In this document: positions 1-5,350 of the stretch, piece after piece | Position numbering within the stretch: the stretch's first letter is position 1 | Layout of the letters: every line of letters begins with the position of its first letter | Assembly: GCA_021797385.1 (NCBI GenBank) | Contig: JAJZZW010000095.1 | Coordinates: forward strand, 1 to 7,406 | Direction of reading: 5' to 3' | DNA: 7,406 nucleotides | Source: Thermoplasmata archaeon | GTDB lineage: Archaea; Thermoplasmatota; Thermoplasmata; Thermoplasmatales; Thermoplasmataceae | Notes under the pieces: generated by a model | Databases searched by the model: none | Seen by the model: only the letters and a program-made list of their open reading frames with translations | Told to the model about the DNA's origin: nothing | Position numbers and translations under genes: made by a program

Positions 1-272
1 ACAATGAATAGTTCAAAATTCTGGTATGTTTGATTCAGGATTGATTCTATTGTCCTTGCTATTACAGTTTCTTCGTCCTTTGCAGGAACTATAATGCTGA
101 CTATTGGCTTATACATTTTTAAGCCTGTAAACTGTTTTTCATTTAGTTTGGAAAAATCTATATCATATTTTGTGAAATCCTTGTACCCGTACAGCAATAT
201 TGGGAACTGGTAAATCACGTAAACTAACCCTATGGCTATTAAAGCCAGGCCAATTGCCTGTAAAATATCCAT
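1..272 (-). CDS. Family 2 glycosyltransferase, N-terminal part (cut by window start)
   Basis: This is the first 90 residues of a membrane-anchored GT-A fold glycosyltransferase, which would transfer a sugar from a nucleotide-sugar donor to a lipid or polysaccharide acceptor at the cytoplasmic membrane. Residues about 3-29 form one hydrophobic segment ending in Tyr-rich sequence, which fits an N-terminal membrane anchor. After a charged linker, residues 56-90 begin with KPIVSIIVPAKDEE and continue through SILNQTYQNFEL, the typical first beta-strand and helix of GT2 enzymes (usual form 'VSIIIPAYNEE...SILNQTY'). The catalytic DxD lies beyond the window. The start at 272 is supported by a TATA-like box centred about 26 nt upstream, and AGGAAG lies directly against the ATG. 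The family call is firm. The acceptor is unknown, and surface glycan or glycolipid synthesis is only inferred. Confidence 0.85.
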   Translation of the reverse strand, partial: MDILQAIGLALIAIGLVYVIYQFPILLYGYKDFTKYDIDFSKLNEKQFTGLKMYKPIVSIIVPAKDEETVIARTIESILNQTYQNFELFI

Positions 273-293
273 CTTCCTATAGTATCGATACGA

Positions 294-303
294 TATATTT
301 AAA
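294..303 (-). promoter_or_regulatory. TATA box of the glycosyltransferase gene
   Basis: TTTAAATATA on the minus strand is centred about 26 nt before the ATG at 272. That spacing predicts transcription starting at or next to the start codon, giving a leaderless mRNA. Between the box and the ATG lies a perfect 10-bp palindrome, GTATCGATAC (282-291). Confidence 0.5.
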
Positions 304-410
304 TTCTTTTTATTATAAATTACGGAACACTGTTATGAAATCTGCCCATATTGAACAGGTTTTGCCAAAGGTTGGTGCAGAATATGCGTTATCTATTCCC
401 TCACCCCTTC

Positions 411-497
411 TTAGAATGCTCTAGACCATATTTTTGCGGGAATGCCATTGATCTCAACCAGCCTGTACTGAATACCATTAATTGTAATTTTTCCCAT
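411..497 (-). pseudogene. Short broken reading frame, 28 residues
   Basis: The frame reads MGKITINGIQYRLVEINGIP, continues AKIWSRAF and then meets TAA at 411. The alternation of strand-like and turn residues looks like real protein sequence and not like a random frame. It resembles the beta-hairpin start seen at the N-terminus of some archaeal transposases, but I cannot name the family. There is no Shine-Dalgarno motif, and the TATA-like sequence just upstream (TTTATATATG) is too close to serve a leaderless start. An open frame shifted by one base continues downstream for about 30 residues, which suggests a frameshifted remnant. It may also be chance. Confidence 0.25.
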
Positions 498-669
498 AGC
501 ATATATAAAACGTGTATACATTCATGTGATAAGGGTTAAGAGGGAAGAGGCTTCAGAGATGGCAGTAGAAGAAATCTATAAATTTATTCCAGGCAAGGTT
601 ACAAAGTTTTTGATTAGGGGAAAATGTCAATTGCCCAAAGGCGTTTCTTACCAGAAAATTATTTTATAA
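472..669 (+). pseudogene. Possible transposase core fragment
   Basis: An open frame of 65 codons without a convincing start runs to TAA at 667-669. Its middle part (VYIHVIRVKREEASEMAVEE, then GKVTKF) resembles the block after the DGTG motif in archaeal IS5/ISL3-like DDE transposases, where a strand, a 'SEA..A' helix and 'GKVxKFYGDGA' usually follow. Here the catalytic YGDGA part is missing and unrelated sequence replaces it after KF. This fragment lies on the strand opposite to the DGTGMK fragment at 664-798, so if both come from one element it has been rearranged. An ATG at 559 could start a 36-residue peptide, but nothing supports its translation. Confidence 0.25.
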
Positions 670-798
670 TAACTTGAGAAGGGAATGGTGTCTCGAACCT
701 GTTATATTTTTGATTTTTCCGTAAGAACCGGCAATGTTTGTCTTCATTCCAGTGCCGTCTGTTCCAATATCTGCATACTGATGCCTGAAATACCAAGG
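664..798 (-). pseudogene. Transposase remnant with DGTGMK motif
   Basis: This is a 44-codon open frame on the minus strand, running from just after a TGA at 799-801 to TAA at 664-666. It contains YADIGTDGTGMKTNIAGSYG. In IS5/ISL3-like archaeal transposases a hydrophobic strand followed by (V/I)DGTGhK..NAGxYR carries the first catalytic Asp of the DDE triad, and this segment matches that pattern well. After about 25 residues the likeness stops (NITGSRHHSLLKLL) and the frame closes. No start codon is suitable, so this is a fragment and cannot be a gene. It lies directly downstream of the three-gene membrane operon. Family assignment is from memory of the motif. Confidence 0.45.
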
Positions 799-804
799 TC
801 AAAG

Positions 805-812
805 ATCACCTC
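805..812 (-). promoter_or_regulatory. Orphan Shine-Dalgarno motif GAGGTGAT
   Basis: The 8-mer GAGGTGAT matches the archaeal anti-Shine-Dalgarno complement perfectly and overlaps the stop codon of the 131-aa gene, as expected for a fourth operon gene. No ATG follows at a suitable distance. A TTG and the GTG inside the motif open only short frames of unlikely composition. It may mark the lost start of a gene destroyed by the adjacent IS debris, or it may be chance. Confidence 0.3.
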
Positions 813-1207
813 TATTTCTTTGTAATGTTTATGCCACCTTGAATTATGAGTCTTATTACTGCGAATATGAGCATCAGAAATCCAAGAACAAGAAATCCGG
901 TCAATATATATCCTGCTCCGTGGAGGTAAAATGTTATAAATGCAAACATTATCATTACCAATCCCATAAAAAGACCCATAATACCAGTTCGATACAAATA
1001 AGGTTTGTCCCTATCAACCAGAAAAAGAACGGCGAAACCGAAGAGAGCCATTCCTATGACCATAGGCAGAGTTGCAGGTAACAACCCGACAAAATCGCCG
1101 TTTTTGTAATGAATGATATTTCCAAGAATTATTGACACATACATTAATGAAACTCCCACAAATCCAAATATAATCGAAGAGAGGGTGCTTTTGCCTCTAG
1201 TTTGCAT
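812..1207 (-). CDS. Four-helix membrane protein of unknown function, 131 aa
   Basis: I do not recognise this family. The protein is almost entirely membrane: four hydrophobic segments at about residues 10-32, 42-64, 73-95 and 98-120, with short charged loops (DRDKPYLYR at about 65-73) and a Lys-rich C-terminus. There is no signal peptide, metal motif or transporter signature. It is the last gene of a minus-strand operon and its start overlaps the 76-aa gene by 11 nt. The start at 1207 is well supported by a strong Shine-Dalgarno, GGGAGGGG (1214-1221), 6 nt before the ATG and inside the end of the upstream gene, so translation is probably coupled. An operon of three small membrane proteins suggests a membrane complex, but that is inference. 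Confidence 0.7.
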   Translation of the reverse strand: MQTRGKSTLSSIIFGFVGVSLMYVSIILGNIIHYKNGDFVGLLPATLPMVIGMALFGFAVLFLVDRDKPYLYRTGIMGLFMGLVMIMFAFITFYLHGAGYILTGFLVLGFLMLIFAVIRLIIQGGINITKK

Positions 1208-1427
1208 TGCTAGCCCCTCCCTTTAGTGTTTTATATTTTTTAAAAAATAGATAAGGCGCATAACTTGCAATGAGAAAAATAACTAAATTAGCAATTCCAA
1301 ATGAATAAGAGTAAAGATGTGGCAGTGTGAAATAAAAGTACAATAACACTGCACCACCCACAGCAAGAAATGTAGTTGACAGACTGGCTACCATCAAGTA
1401 TAGAATTTCTTTTCTCTTTATGTTCAT
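1197..1427 (-). CDS. Small two-helix membrane protein, 76 aa
   Basis: I do not recognise this family. Two hydrophobic segments are visible, at about residues 8-34 and 40-63, flanked by basic residues at the N-terminus (NIKRKE) and at the C-terminal end of helix 2 (FFKKYKTLK). This predicts both termini in the cytoplasm, with a short aromatic external loop (LPHLYSYS). Its ATG overlaps the TGA of the 159-aa gene (ATGA, 1424-1427), and GAGGT sits 7 nt upstream (1435-1439), so the start is secure and translational coupling is likely. It is the middle member of the three-gene membrane operon and may be a small subunit of whatever complex the operon encodes. Confidence 0.7.
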   Translation of the reverse strand: MNIKRKEILYLMVASLSTTFLAVGGAVLLYFYFTLPHLYSYSFGIANLVIFLIASYAPYLFFKKYKTLKGGASNAN

Positions 1428-1903
1428 TTCAGAAACCTCGTGACTATTGTCCTTATCTGGATCGCCTCTTCAGTATTCGGATAATGGGAAGAGTTGATAA
1501 TGGACTTAGCCTCATCTGCATAGGTTTCGGATTTTTCACTATCCTTTTCCTTATACATTGCAGATAAAGCAGCTAGCCTCTTGGCAAGTTCAGGTAGCTT
1601 ATTAGGGTCAAGTTTTGCCTCTTCTCTGTGAATATTTAATTTCTCCTCTAAAAGGTTCACTGCATGATCACTGTCGGAAGCGGACGTTTCAATGATTGAG
1701 AATCCTGTACCCATTCTGAAAGAATTACTGTTTTTGTAAAAAAACCTGTATGAAAAATATGCTGTCATTACAATAATTAAGGTCGGAATCACAGCATAAT
1801 AGGCAAAGTCGGCAAAAGAAAAGTAAAAGAATGCAAACTGGTCATATGCGTAAAGAGATATAATACCCGCAATGAGGAAATTTCTTGCTTTCTTTCTTGT
1901 CAT
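1424..1903 (-). CDS. Membrane protein with helical cytoplasmic domain, 159 aa
   Basis: I do not recognise this family. Two hydrophobic segments at about residues 8-30 and 34-55 form a hairpin rich in Phe and Tyr. A hydrophilic tail of about 100 residues follows. Residues about 80-159 are charged and rich in Ala, Glu, Lys and Leu (HREEAKLDPNKLPELAKRLA, then SAMYKEKDSEKSETYADEAK). They look like two or three amphipathic helices of a helical-repeat or TPR-like interaction domain, though no repeat consensus is clear. It is the first gene of the minus-strand operon and is divergent from thiD across 92 bp. The ATG at 1903 is preceded by an AT-rich promoter-like stretch and by GTGAT only 2 nt away. 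The tail would be the cytoplasmic contact surface if the three proteins form a complex (inference). Confidence 0.72.
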   Translation of the reverse strand: MTRKKARNFLIAGIISLYAYDQFAFFYFSFADFAYYAVIPTLIIVMTAYFSYRFFYKNSNSFRMGTGFSIIETSASDSDHAVNLLEEKLNIHREEAKLDPNKLPELAKRLAALSAMYKEKDSEKSETYADEAKSIINSSHYPNTEEAIQIRTIVTRFLK

Positions 1904-1918
1904 TAATCACATCTCTTT

Positions 1919-1934
1919 TTTAAATATTCATAAA
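1919..1934 (-). promoter_or_regulatory. AT-rich promoter element of the membrane-protein operon
   Basis: The minus strand reads TTTATGAATATTTAAA here, 16-31 nt before the ATG at 1903. The best TATA match (AATATTTAAA) is slightly close for a leaderless start, and the upstream part is at the right distance but a weaker match, so the exact box is uncertain. This promoter shares a 92-bp divergent region with the thiD promoter. Confidence 0.35.
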
Positions 1935-1966
1935 AACCATCCATAACCAACAACTTTACCATATGA

Positions 1967-1974
1967 GTTAAATA
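1967..1974 (+). promoter_or_regulatory. TATA box of the thiamine operon
   Basis: GTTAAATA is centred about 25 nt before the thiD ATG at 1996, consistent with a leaderless transcript. There is no Shine-Dalgarno motif before this ATG. I saw no TPP riboswitch between here and the start: a leaderless message leaves no room for one, and the conserved CUGAGA and ACCUGAUC-type strings are absent. Confidence 0.45.
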
Positions 1975-1995
1975 GAGCAAATCTATAATAAAGAT

Positions 1996-2784
1996 ATGGT
2001 AGCACGGGTAATGACAGTTGCCTCAACGAATTCTGGAGGCGGAGCCGGCATCATGGCTGATTTAAAAACCTTTACCGCAATGAAGGTATTTGGCACTGCG
2101 GTTATAGTCTCATTGACGGCACAGAATAGCGTTACTGTCAAATCCATATATGAACTCCCATTAGAATTTATTAACGAACAGTTCGATGCTATAATGGAAG
2201 ATATTGGCACCGATGCTGCGAAAACTGGAATGCTGTATACAGAACCTATAATATCAAATATAACGGAGAAATTTAAACAATATGGAATTAAAAAAATAGT
2301 GGTAGACCCGGTAATGATTTCAAAAACAAATGTAAGACTGCTAAGGGAGGATGCTGTAGAAAGCATGAAGTCAAAACTGATGAAAATTGCCGATCTAATC
2401 ACCCCGAATATACCGGAAAGTGAGGTAATTTCTTCCATGAAGATCAGAAATTTTGACGATTCAAAAAAGGCAGCAAAAAAAATTCATGAATTTACTGGTT
2501 CTGCGGTTCTTATAAAGGGCGGGCATGCTGGGGGGGATTTTTCTATAGATATTCTATATGATGGGTCGGAGTATTATGAATATAAGTCCAGGCGCATTTT
2601 TACTAAAAATACACATGGAACAGGCGATACCCTTTCAGCTTCAATTGCATCATATCTTGCATCTGGGAAAAAATTGCCTGAAGCAATAGAACTGGCCAAA
2701 CGTTATGTGGAAGGTGCCATACAGAATTCTTTCCCCATGGGAAAAGGCTATGGTGCACTTTCACATTTCTGGGTGATAAAATGA
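1996..2784 (+). CDS. thiD: Hydroxymethylpyrimidine/phosphomethylpyrimidine kinase
   Basis: ThiD phosphorylates 4-amino-5-hydroxymethyl-2-methylpyrimidine to HMP-P and then HMP-PP, the pyrimidine half of thiamine, in the cytoplasm. At 262 aa it has the usual length of a single-domain ThiD. It is not the archaeal ThiD-ThiN fusion. Ribokinase-fold motifs appear in order: ASTNSGGGAGIMADLKT (about 9-25, substrate lid region), KTGMLYTEPII, VVDPVMISKT, ADLITPNIPES, VLIKGGHAGGD and HGTGDTLSAS (207-216), then GKGYGALSHFW at the C-terminus. Two details are unusual: the N-terminal motif has Asn where most ThiD proteins have Asp (GSDSGGGAG), and residue 211 is Asp where ThiD normally has Cys (HGTGCT). 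Asp is the canonical ribokinase base, so activity is expected, but substrate range may differ. It leads the operon and overlaps the next gene by ATGA. Confidence 0.9.
   Translation: MVARVMTVASTNSGGGAGIMADLKTFTAMKVFGTAVIVSLTAQNSVTVKSIYELPLEFINEQFDAIMEDIGTDAAKTGMLYTEPIISNITEKFKQYGIKKIVVDPVMISKTNVRLLREDAVESMKSKLMKIADLITPNIPESEVISSMKIRNFDDSKKAAKKIHEFTGSAVLIKGGHAGGDFSIDILYDGSEYYEYKSRRIFTKNTHGTGDTLSASIASYLASGKKLPEAIELAKRYVEGAIQNSFPMGKGYGALSHFWVIK
2772..2777 (+). promoter_or_regulatory. Shine-Dalgarno GGTGAT inside the end of thiD
   Basis: GGTGAT lies 3 nt before the ATG at 2781 and inside the last thiD codons. With the ATGA overlap it indicates coupled translation of the second operon gene. The same motif precedes the major facilitator gene at 7056. 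Confidence 0.5.
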
Positions 2785-3812
2785 TAGGAAAAATATCAAG
2801 AAAGTTTTTTGAAGAGAACATAATAAATAAAATAGGTAGCCTGAGAAATGAGGTTGTGGTTCCACCAAGAAATGGTGTAGATGTTGGAATTGTAAGGATA
2901 GGGAACAAGTACATGGCTATTACAACAGATCCACTTTATATATACCCTGCCTTTGGCTTTAAAAAAGCCGCCTGGTTCGCATTTCATATATTGGCATCGG
3001 ATTTATATACTTCAGGAATAAGGGCCGATTATATGAGTATAGACCTTAACCTTCCAACACATATTACGGATGACCAATTTAATGAGATTTGGGATGTAAT
3101 TCATAATGAATGCATTAAATATAATATGGAAGTTGTCACTGGCCATACTGCAAGGTATGCTGGTACAGAATTCCCCATGGTCGGTGGAGTTACACTGATG
3201 GGTATCGGCGATAGATACATTACGACTGAAAATGCACAGATTGGGGATGCAATAATAATGACGAAAAGTTCTGCACTTGAAGCCTCCATAGTACTTGCAT
3301 ATACTTTCCCTGAATATGTGAGAAAAAATATAGGAGAACAAAATTTTAAGAGTATTCTGGACAAGTTCTATACAATGACCTGCATCAGAGAGGAGCAGCT
3401 TGCAATAGATTACGGCATTTCCACAAAGATTACATCTATGCATGATGCAACCGAAGGAGGTTTGCTAAACTCAGTATATGAAATAGGAATAGCTTCAGGA
3501 AACGGAATTCTTATTGATTTTGATAAGATTACAGTAGATAGTGATATTACAAAACTCTGTTCATTATTTAAAATAGATCCACTGAGATCGATTAGCGAGG
3601 GTACTCTATTGATAACCGTAAAGCATGAATATGCTCAAGAATTTACAGAAATACTGGAAAAATCTGGGATAAAATCCAGCATTATTGGTGAAGTGACTGA
3701 TAAATCGCTCGGGATCAAAATCAGAGAAGATGGAAAGGAACATGAAATCGAACCGCAGGACGATCAGTTGTGGAATGCTATTTCAGGTGGGATAGAGAAG
3801 GGATTGAAGTGA
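2781..3812 (+). CDS. AIR-synthase-related (PurM/HypE/ThiL superfamily) ATP-dependent enzyme; candidate thiamine-phosphate kinase
   Basis: This 343-aa protein has the PurM-like two-domain fold shared by AIR synthase, HypE, SelD and ThiL, enzymes that use ATP to activate or phosphorylate a substrate. Visible motifs are NGVDVGIVRIG (31-41, reduced form of the DDGAV metal loop), AITTDP (46-51), ASDLYTSG (72-79, the 'ANDxxxMG' site), VTGHTARY (119-126, where HypE and ThiL have GGDT), a Gly-rich GGVTLMGIG (135-143), and HDATEGGLLNSVYE (221-234) opening the C-terminal domain. The His-for-Asp change puts it in the poorly characterised archaeal HypE-like group; it is neither true ThiL nor HypE. It lies between thiD and thiE, overlapping each by 4 nt, with GGTGAT (2772-2777) as ribosome site. 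Phosphorylation of thiamine monophosphate to the diphosphate is the missing step nearby and is its most likely role, by inference only. Confidence 0.8.
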   Translation: MIGKISRKFFEENIINKIGSLRNEVVVPPRNGVDVGIVRIGNKYMAITTDPLYIYPAFGFKKAAWFAFHILASDLYTSGIRADYMSIDLNLPTHITDDQFNEIWDVIHNECIKYNMEVVTGHTARYAGTEFPMVGGVTLMGIGDRYITTENAQIGDAIIMTKSSALEASIVLAYTFPEYVRKNIGEQNFKSILDKFYTMTCIREEQLAIDYGISTKITSMHDATEGGLLNSVYEIGIASGNGILIDFDKITVDSDITKLCSLFKIDPLRSISEGTLLITVKHEYAQEFTEILEKSGIKSSIIGEVTDKSLGIKIREDGKEHEIEPQDDQLWNAISGGIEKGLK

Positions 3813-4429
3813 GATTAAAGGGGCTATACCTGGTTACACCAGATTATTCTGGGGACTGGTTATTTAATGCTACTGAAAGAGCAGTAAAAAGCGGGGTTGA
3901 CATTCTCCAGTACAGAGACAAAACCTCCTCATTCAGGACAAAACTCAGTGTTGGAAAAAAACTTGGTACTATTTGCAGCGAATATGGAATACCGTTTATC
4001 ATAGACGACGACCCTATCTTAATGGATATTCTGGATGCGGATGGCATTCATATAGGAAAAGACGACGTACCATTCAATTACATAAAATCTAGATTTCCTG
4101 ATAAAATTATAGGCGTTTCCACATACGGTAGTTTAGAGGAGGCAAGAAAATATGATACTATGGGTGCAAATTACGTAGCATTTGGCTCATTTTTCAATAC
4201 TGCCACAAAAGCAGATGCAACAATGTCTGATATTGATATTTTAAATGGTGTAGGTGGAATTAACATACCAAAATTTGTGATAGGTGGAATAAACAGGGAC
4301 AATGTAGATGCTGTACTTAAATACAAAATCTCTGGCATTGCAGTAGTTTCTGCCATATATTCACACGATGATATAGAGAATCAGGTACTGTATTTTAAGA
4401 ACAAATTAAAAGAGTATGGTATAGACTAA
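3809..4429 (+). CDS. thiE: Thiamine-phosphate synthase
   Basis: ThiE condenses HMP-PP with thiazole phosphate carboxylate to give thiamine monophosphate in the cytoplasm. The GTG at 3809 is chosen over the in-frame ATG at 3770 because it makes a GTGA 4-nt overlap with the preceding stop, gives 206 aa (normal for the family) and starts right before the conserved first strand, KGLYLVTPD. The 13 extra residues of the longer form (MECYFRWD...) match nothing. TIM-barrel motifs in order: LQYRDKT (33-39, diphosphate-binding Arg and Lys), FIIDDDPIL (63-71, normally xINDD), ADGIHIGKDD (77-86, metal Asp), IIGVSTYGSLEEA (100-112), FGSFFNTATK (125-134, normally GPIFPTxTK) and FVIGGI (156-161, phosphate loop). 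All active-site elements appear present. It is the last gene of the thiamine operon. Confidence 0.88.
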   Translation: MRLKGLYLVTPDYSGDWLFNATERAVKSGVDILQYRDKTSSFRTKLSVGKKLGTICSEYGIPFIIDDDPILMDILDADGIHIGKDDVPFNYIKSRFPDKIIGVSTYGSLEEARKYDTMGANYVAFGSFFNTATKADATMSDIDILNGVGGINIPKFVIGGINRDNVDAVLKYKISGIAVVSAIYSHDDIENQVLYFKNKLKEYGID

Positions 4430-4437
4430 TTTGTTTT
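4430..4437 (+). terminator. Possible oligo-T terminator after thiE
   Basis: TTTGTTTTC directly follows the thiE stop codon, a T-rich tract of the kind at which archaeal RNA polymerase can terminate. It is short and has no stem-loop, so the assignment is weak. Confidence 0.2.
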
Positions 4438-4456
4438 CTGGCATAAAAGCAAAAGC

Positions 4457-4466
4457 TATAATATTT
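4457..4466 (+). promoter_or_regulatory. TATA box of the winged-helix regulator gene
   Basis: TATAATATTT lies 17-26 nt before the ATG at 4483, and no Shine-Dalgarno motif is present, so the transcript is probably leaderless or nearly so. This indicates a promoter separate from the thiamine operon. Confidence 0.45.
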
Positions 4467-4482
4467 ATTTATATCAAGACCT

Positions 4483-5253
4483 ATGAAAATAGAGCAAGCC
4501 TTATTATCTCAGCTGATGATTTTGTTGAATATAAAAAACGGAAAAACAAGGCCTTCAGAGATCTCAAAGGATATTGGCATAACGCTCCAGGGTGTTGTTT
4601 ACCACATTAAAATATTAAAGGAGAAAGGATTCATTGACAGCAATCATAAGATAACTAAGGAAGGCTTCGATTTTCTATACAATGGGCTAAACTACATAGA
4701 AAATTTTGTACATTCCAGCCTTCTAAGCATAGACTCCTCTCTTGTATGGGAAGTTATATCAGATGAAAATATAAACGCCGGGGAGAAGGTATCACTCTAT
4801 ATGGACAAAGGTTATTTGCATGCCGGCACATATAGGGGCAAATGGGCAAATGGGGTCACTGTAAAAAATTCCAGGAAAGGAGAATGTACAGGTGTGACCG
4901 CCGTAAGAGAGATTATCAATATAAAAAAATCAAGAATTATCGTGCTTGCAGTAAACAATGTAGAGAAAATAGATGACATGAACGATTTGTCTGCGACAGT
5001 TAAAGATACACTTAAAAGCGTCGAATTTGATTTTCTGGGGACTATTGGAGAAATGGCAAAAAATATTACAGAGATCATGAAAATAAAACCACAATTTGAA
5101 TACGCTTCTATTAATTCGGCCTTTGAGGCTGCAAGGAGGGGATTCACAACTGCGATACTAGTCTCCGACAGATTTTTCCATTTTTCCTTAACTGAGATTA
5201 GGGAGTTGCAATCCAAAAACCCGGGTATAGAACTAGATTTGAGGCACATTTAG
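4483..5253 (+). CDS. Winged-helix transcriptional regulator with C-terminal sensor-like domain (COG1497-like)
   Basis: This 256-aa DNA-binding protein has an N-terminal winged helix (about residues 5-72). TRPSEISKDIGIT and LQGVVYHIKILKEKGFI form the helix-turn-helix with its recognition helix, and KITKEGFDFL is the wing and closing helix, as in MarR/ArsR-type folds. The rest (about 80-256) holds a beta-rich segment (AGEKVSLYMDKGYLHAG, then GVTVKNSRKGECTGVTAV) and an alpha/beta part with FLGTIGEMAKNI and FEYASINSAFEAARRGFTTA. This architecture fits the archaeal family I remember as COG1497, whose C-terminal domain is taken to bind an unknown ligand. It stands 53 bp after thiE with its own promoter. 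Control of the thiamine operon is possible from position only, and no shared operator was found. The Gly-rich strand region does not look like ThiN, so it is not the known archaeal ThiR regulator. Confidence 0.78.
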   Translation: MKIEQALLSQLMILLNIKNGKTRPSEISKDIGITLQGVVYHIKILKEKGFIDSNHKITKEGFDFLYNGLNYIENFVHSSLLSIDSSLVWEVISDENINAGEKVSLYMDKGYLHAGTYRGKWANGVTVKNSRKGECTGVTAVREIINIKKSRIIVLAVNNVEKIDDMNDLSATVKDTLKSVEFDFLGTIGEMAKNITEIMKIKPQFEYASINSAFEAARRGFTTAILVSDRFFHFSLTEIRELQSKNPGIELDLRHI

Positions 5254-5315
5254 GCCTTCATGAGTTCTCTTAGTAAAATTATGTTTTGAAGAATAATCAG
5301 ATGTGCGATTTTGTT

Positions 5316-5327
5316 AATATTATTATA
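5316..5327 (+). promoter_or_regulatory. TATA box of the wHTH/ACT-like gene
   Basis: AATATTATTATA ends 23 nt before the GTG at 5351 and 35 nt before the ATG at 5363. The box predicts transcription starting near 5348-5351, which fits a leaderless GTG start or a very short leader before the ATG. Confidence 0.4.
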
Positions 5328-5350
5328 CCATTTTCTTATTTGAGAAAAAG

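Larger units (their letters stand above)
273..811. other. Gene-free stretch with degenerate coding debris
   Basis: No intact gene is visible in these roughly 540 bp. Frames on both strands are short and interrupted. Three pieces look protein-like: minus 664-798, with a transposase-like DGTGMK motif; plus 472-669, resembling a later transposase segment; and minus 411-497, 28 residues beginning MGKITING and ending at a TAA. The best explanation is a decayed and rearranged insertion sequence between the glycosyltransferase gene and the three-gene membrane operon. I could not identify terminal inverted repeats or a target-site duplication. Confidence 0.45.

Noticed and set aside
200..424. 74-residue plus-strand frame across the glycosyltransferase start
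   Set aside because: It overlaps the N-terminus and promoter of the glycosyltransferase on the other strand and resembles no protein.
351..539. 62-residue plus-strand frame in the gene-free region
   Set aside because: No ribosome site or promoter, and Cys-rich composition. It overlaps other competing fragments, so it cannot be supported as a gene.
839..1081. 80-residue plus-strand frame opposite the 131-aa membrane protein
   Set aside because: The minus-strand protein has clean membrane helices and a strong ribosome site. The plus frame is rich in Tyr, His and Lys, as expected of an antisense reading.
1904..1995. TPP riboswitch upstream of thiD
   Set aside because: I looked for the conserved CUGAGA and ACCUGAUC-type segments and found none. 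The TATA position implies a leaderless mRNA with no room for an aptamer.
1983..2438. 151-residue open frame on the minus strand inside thiD
   Set aside because: It is antisense to a clearly conserved ThiD coding frame, and its Ser/Ile-rich composition is typical of a shadow frame.
3012..3443. 143-residue minus-strand frame inside the AIR-synthase-related gene
   Set aside because: The Cys/His-rich composition comes from reading the opposite strand of a conserved gene; no promoter or ribosome site.
4812..5249. 145-residue open frame on the minus strand inside the winged-helix regulator
   Set aside because: It is antisense to a recognisable regulator, has no ribosome site and shows low-complexity Ser/Leu/Ile composition.
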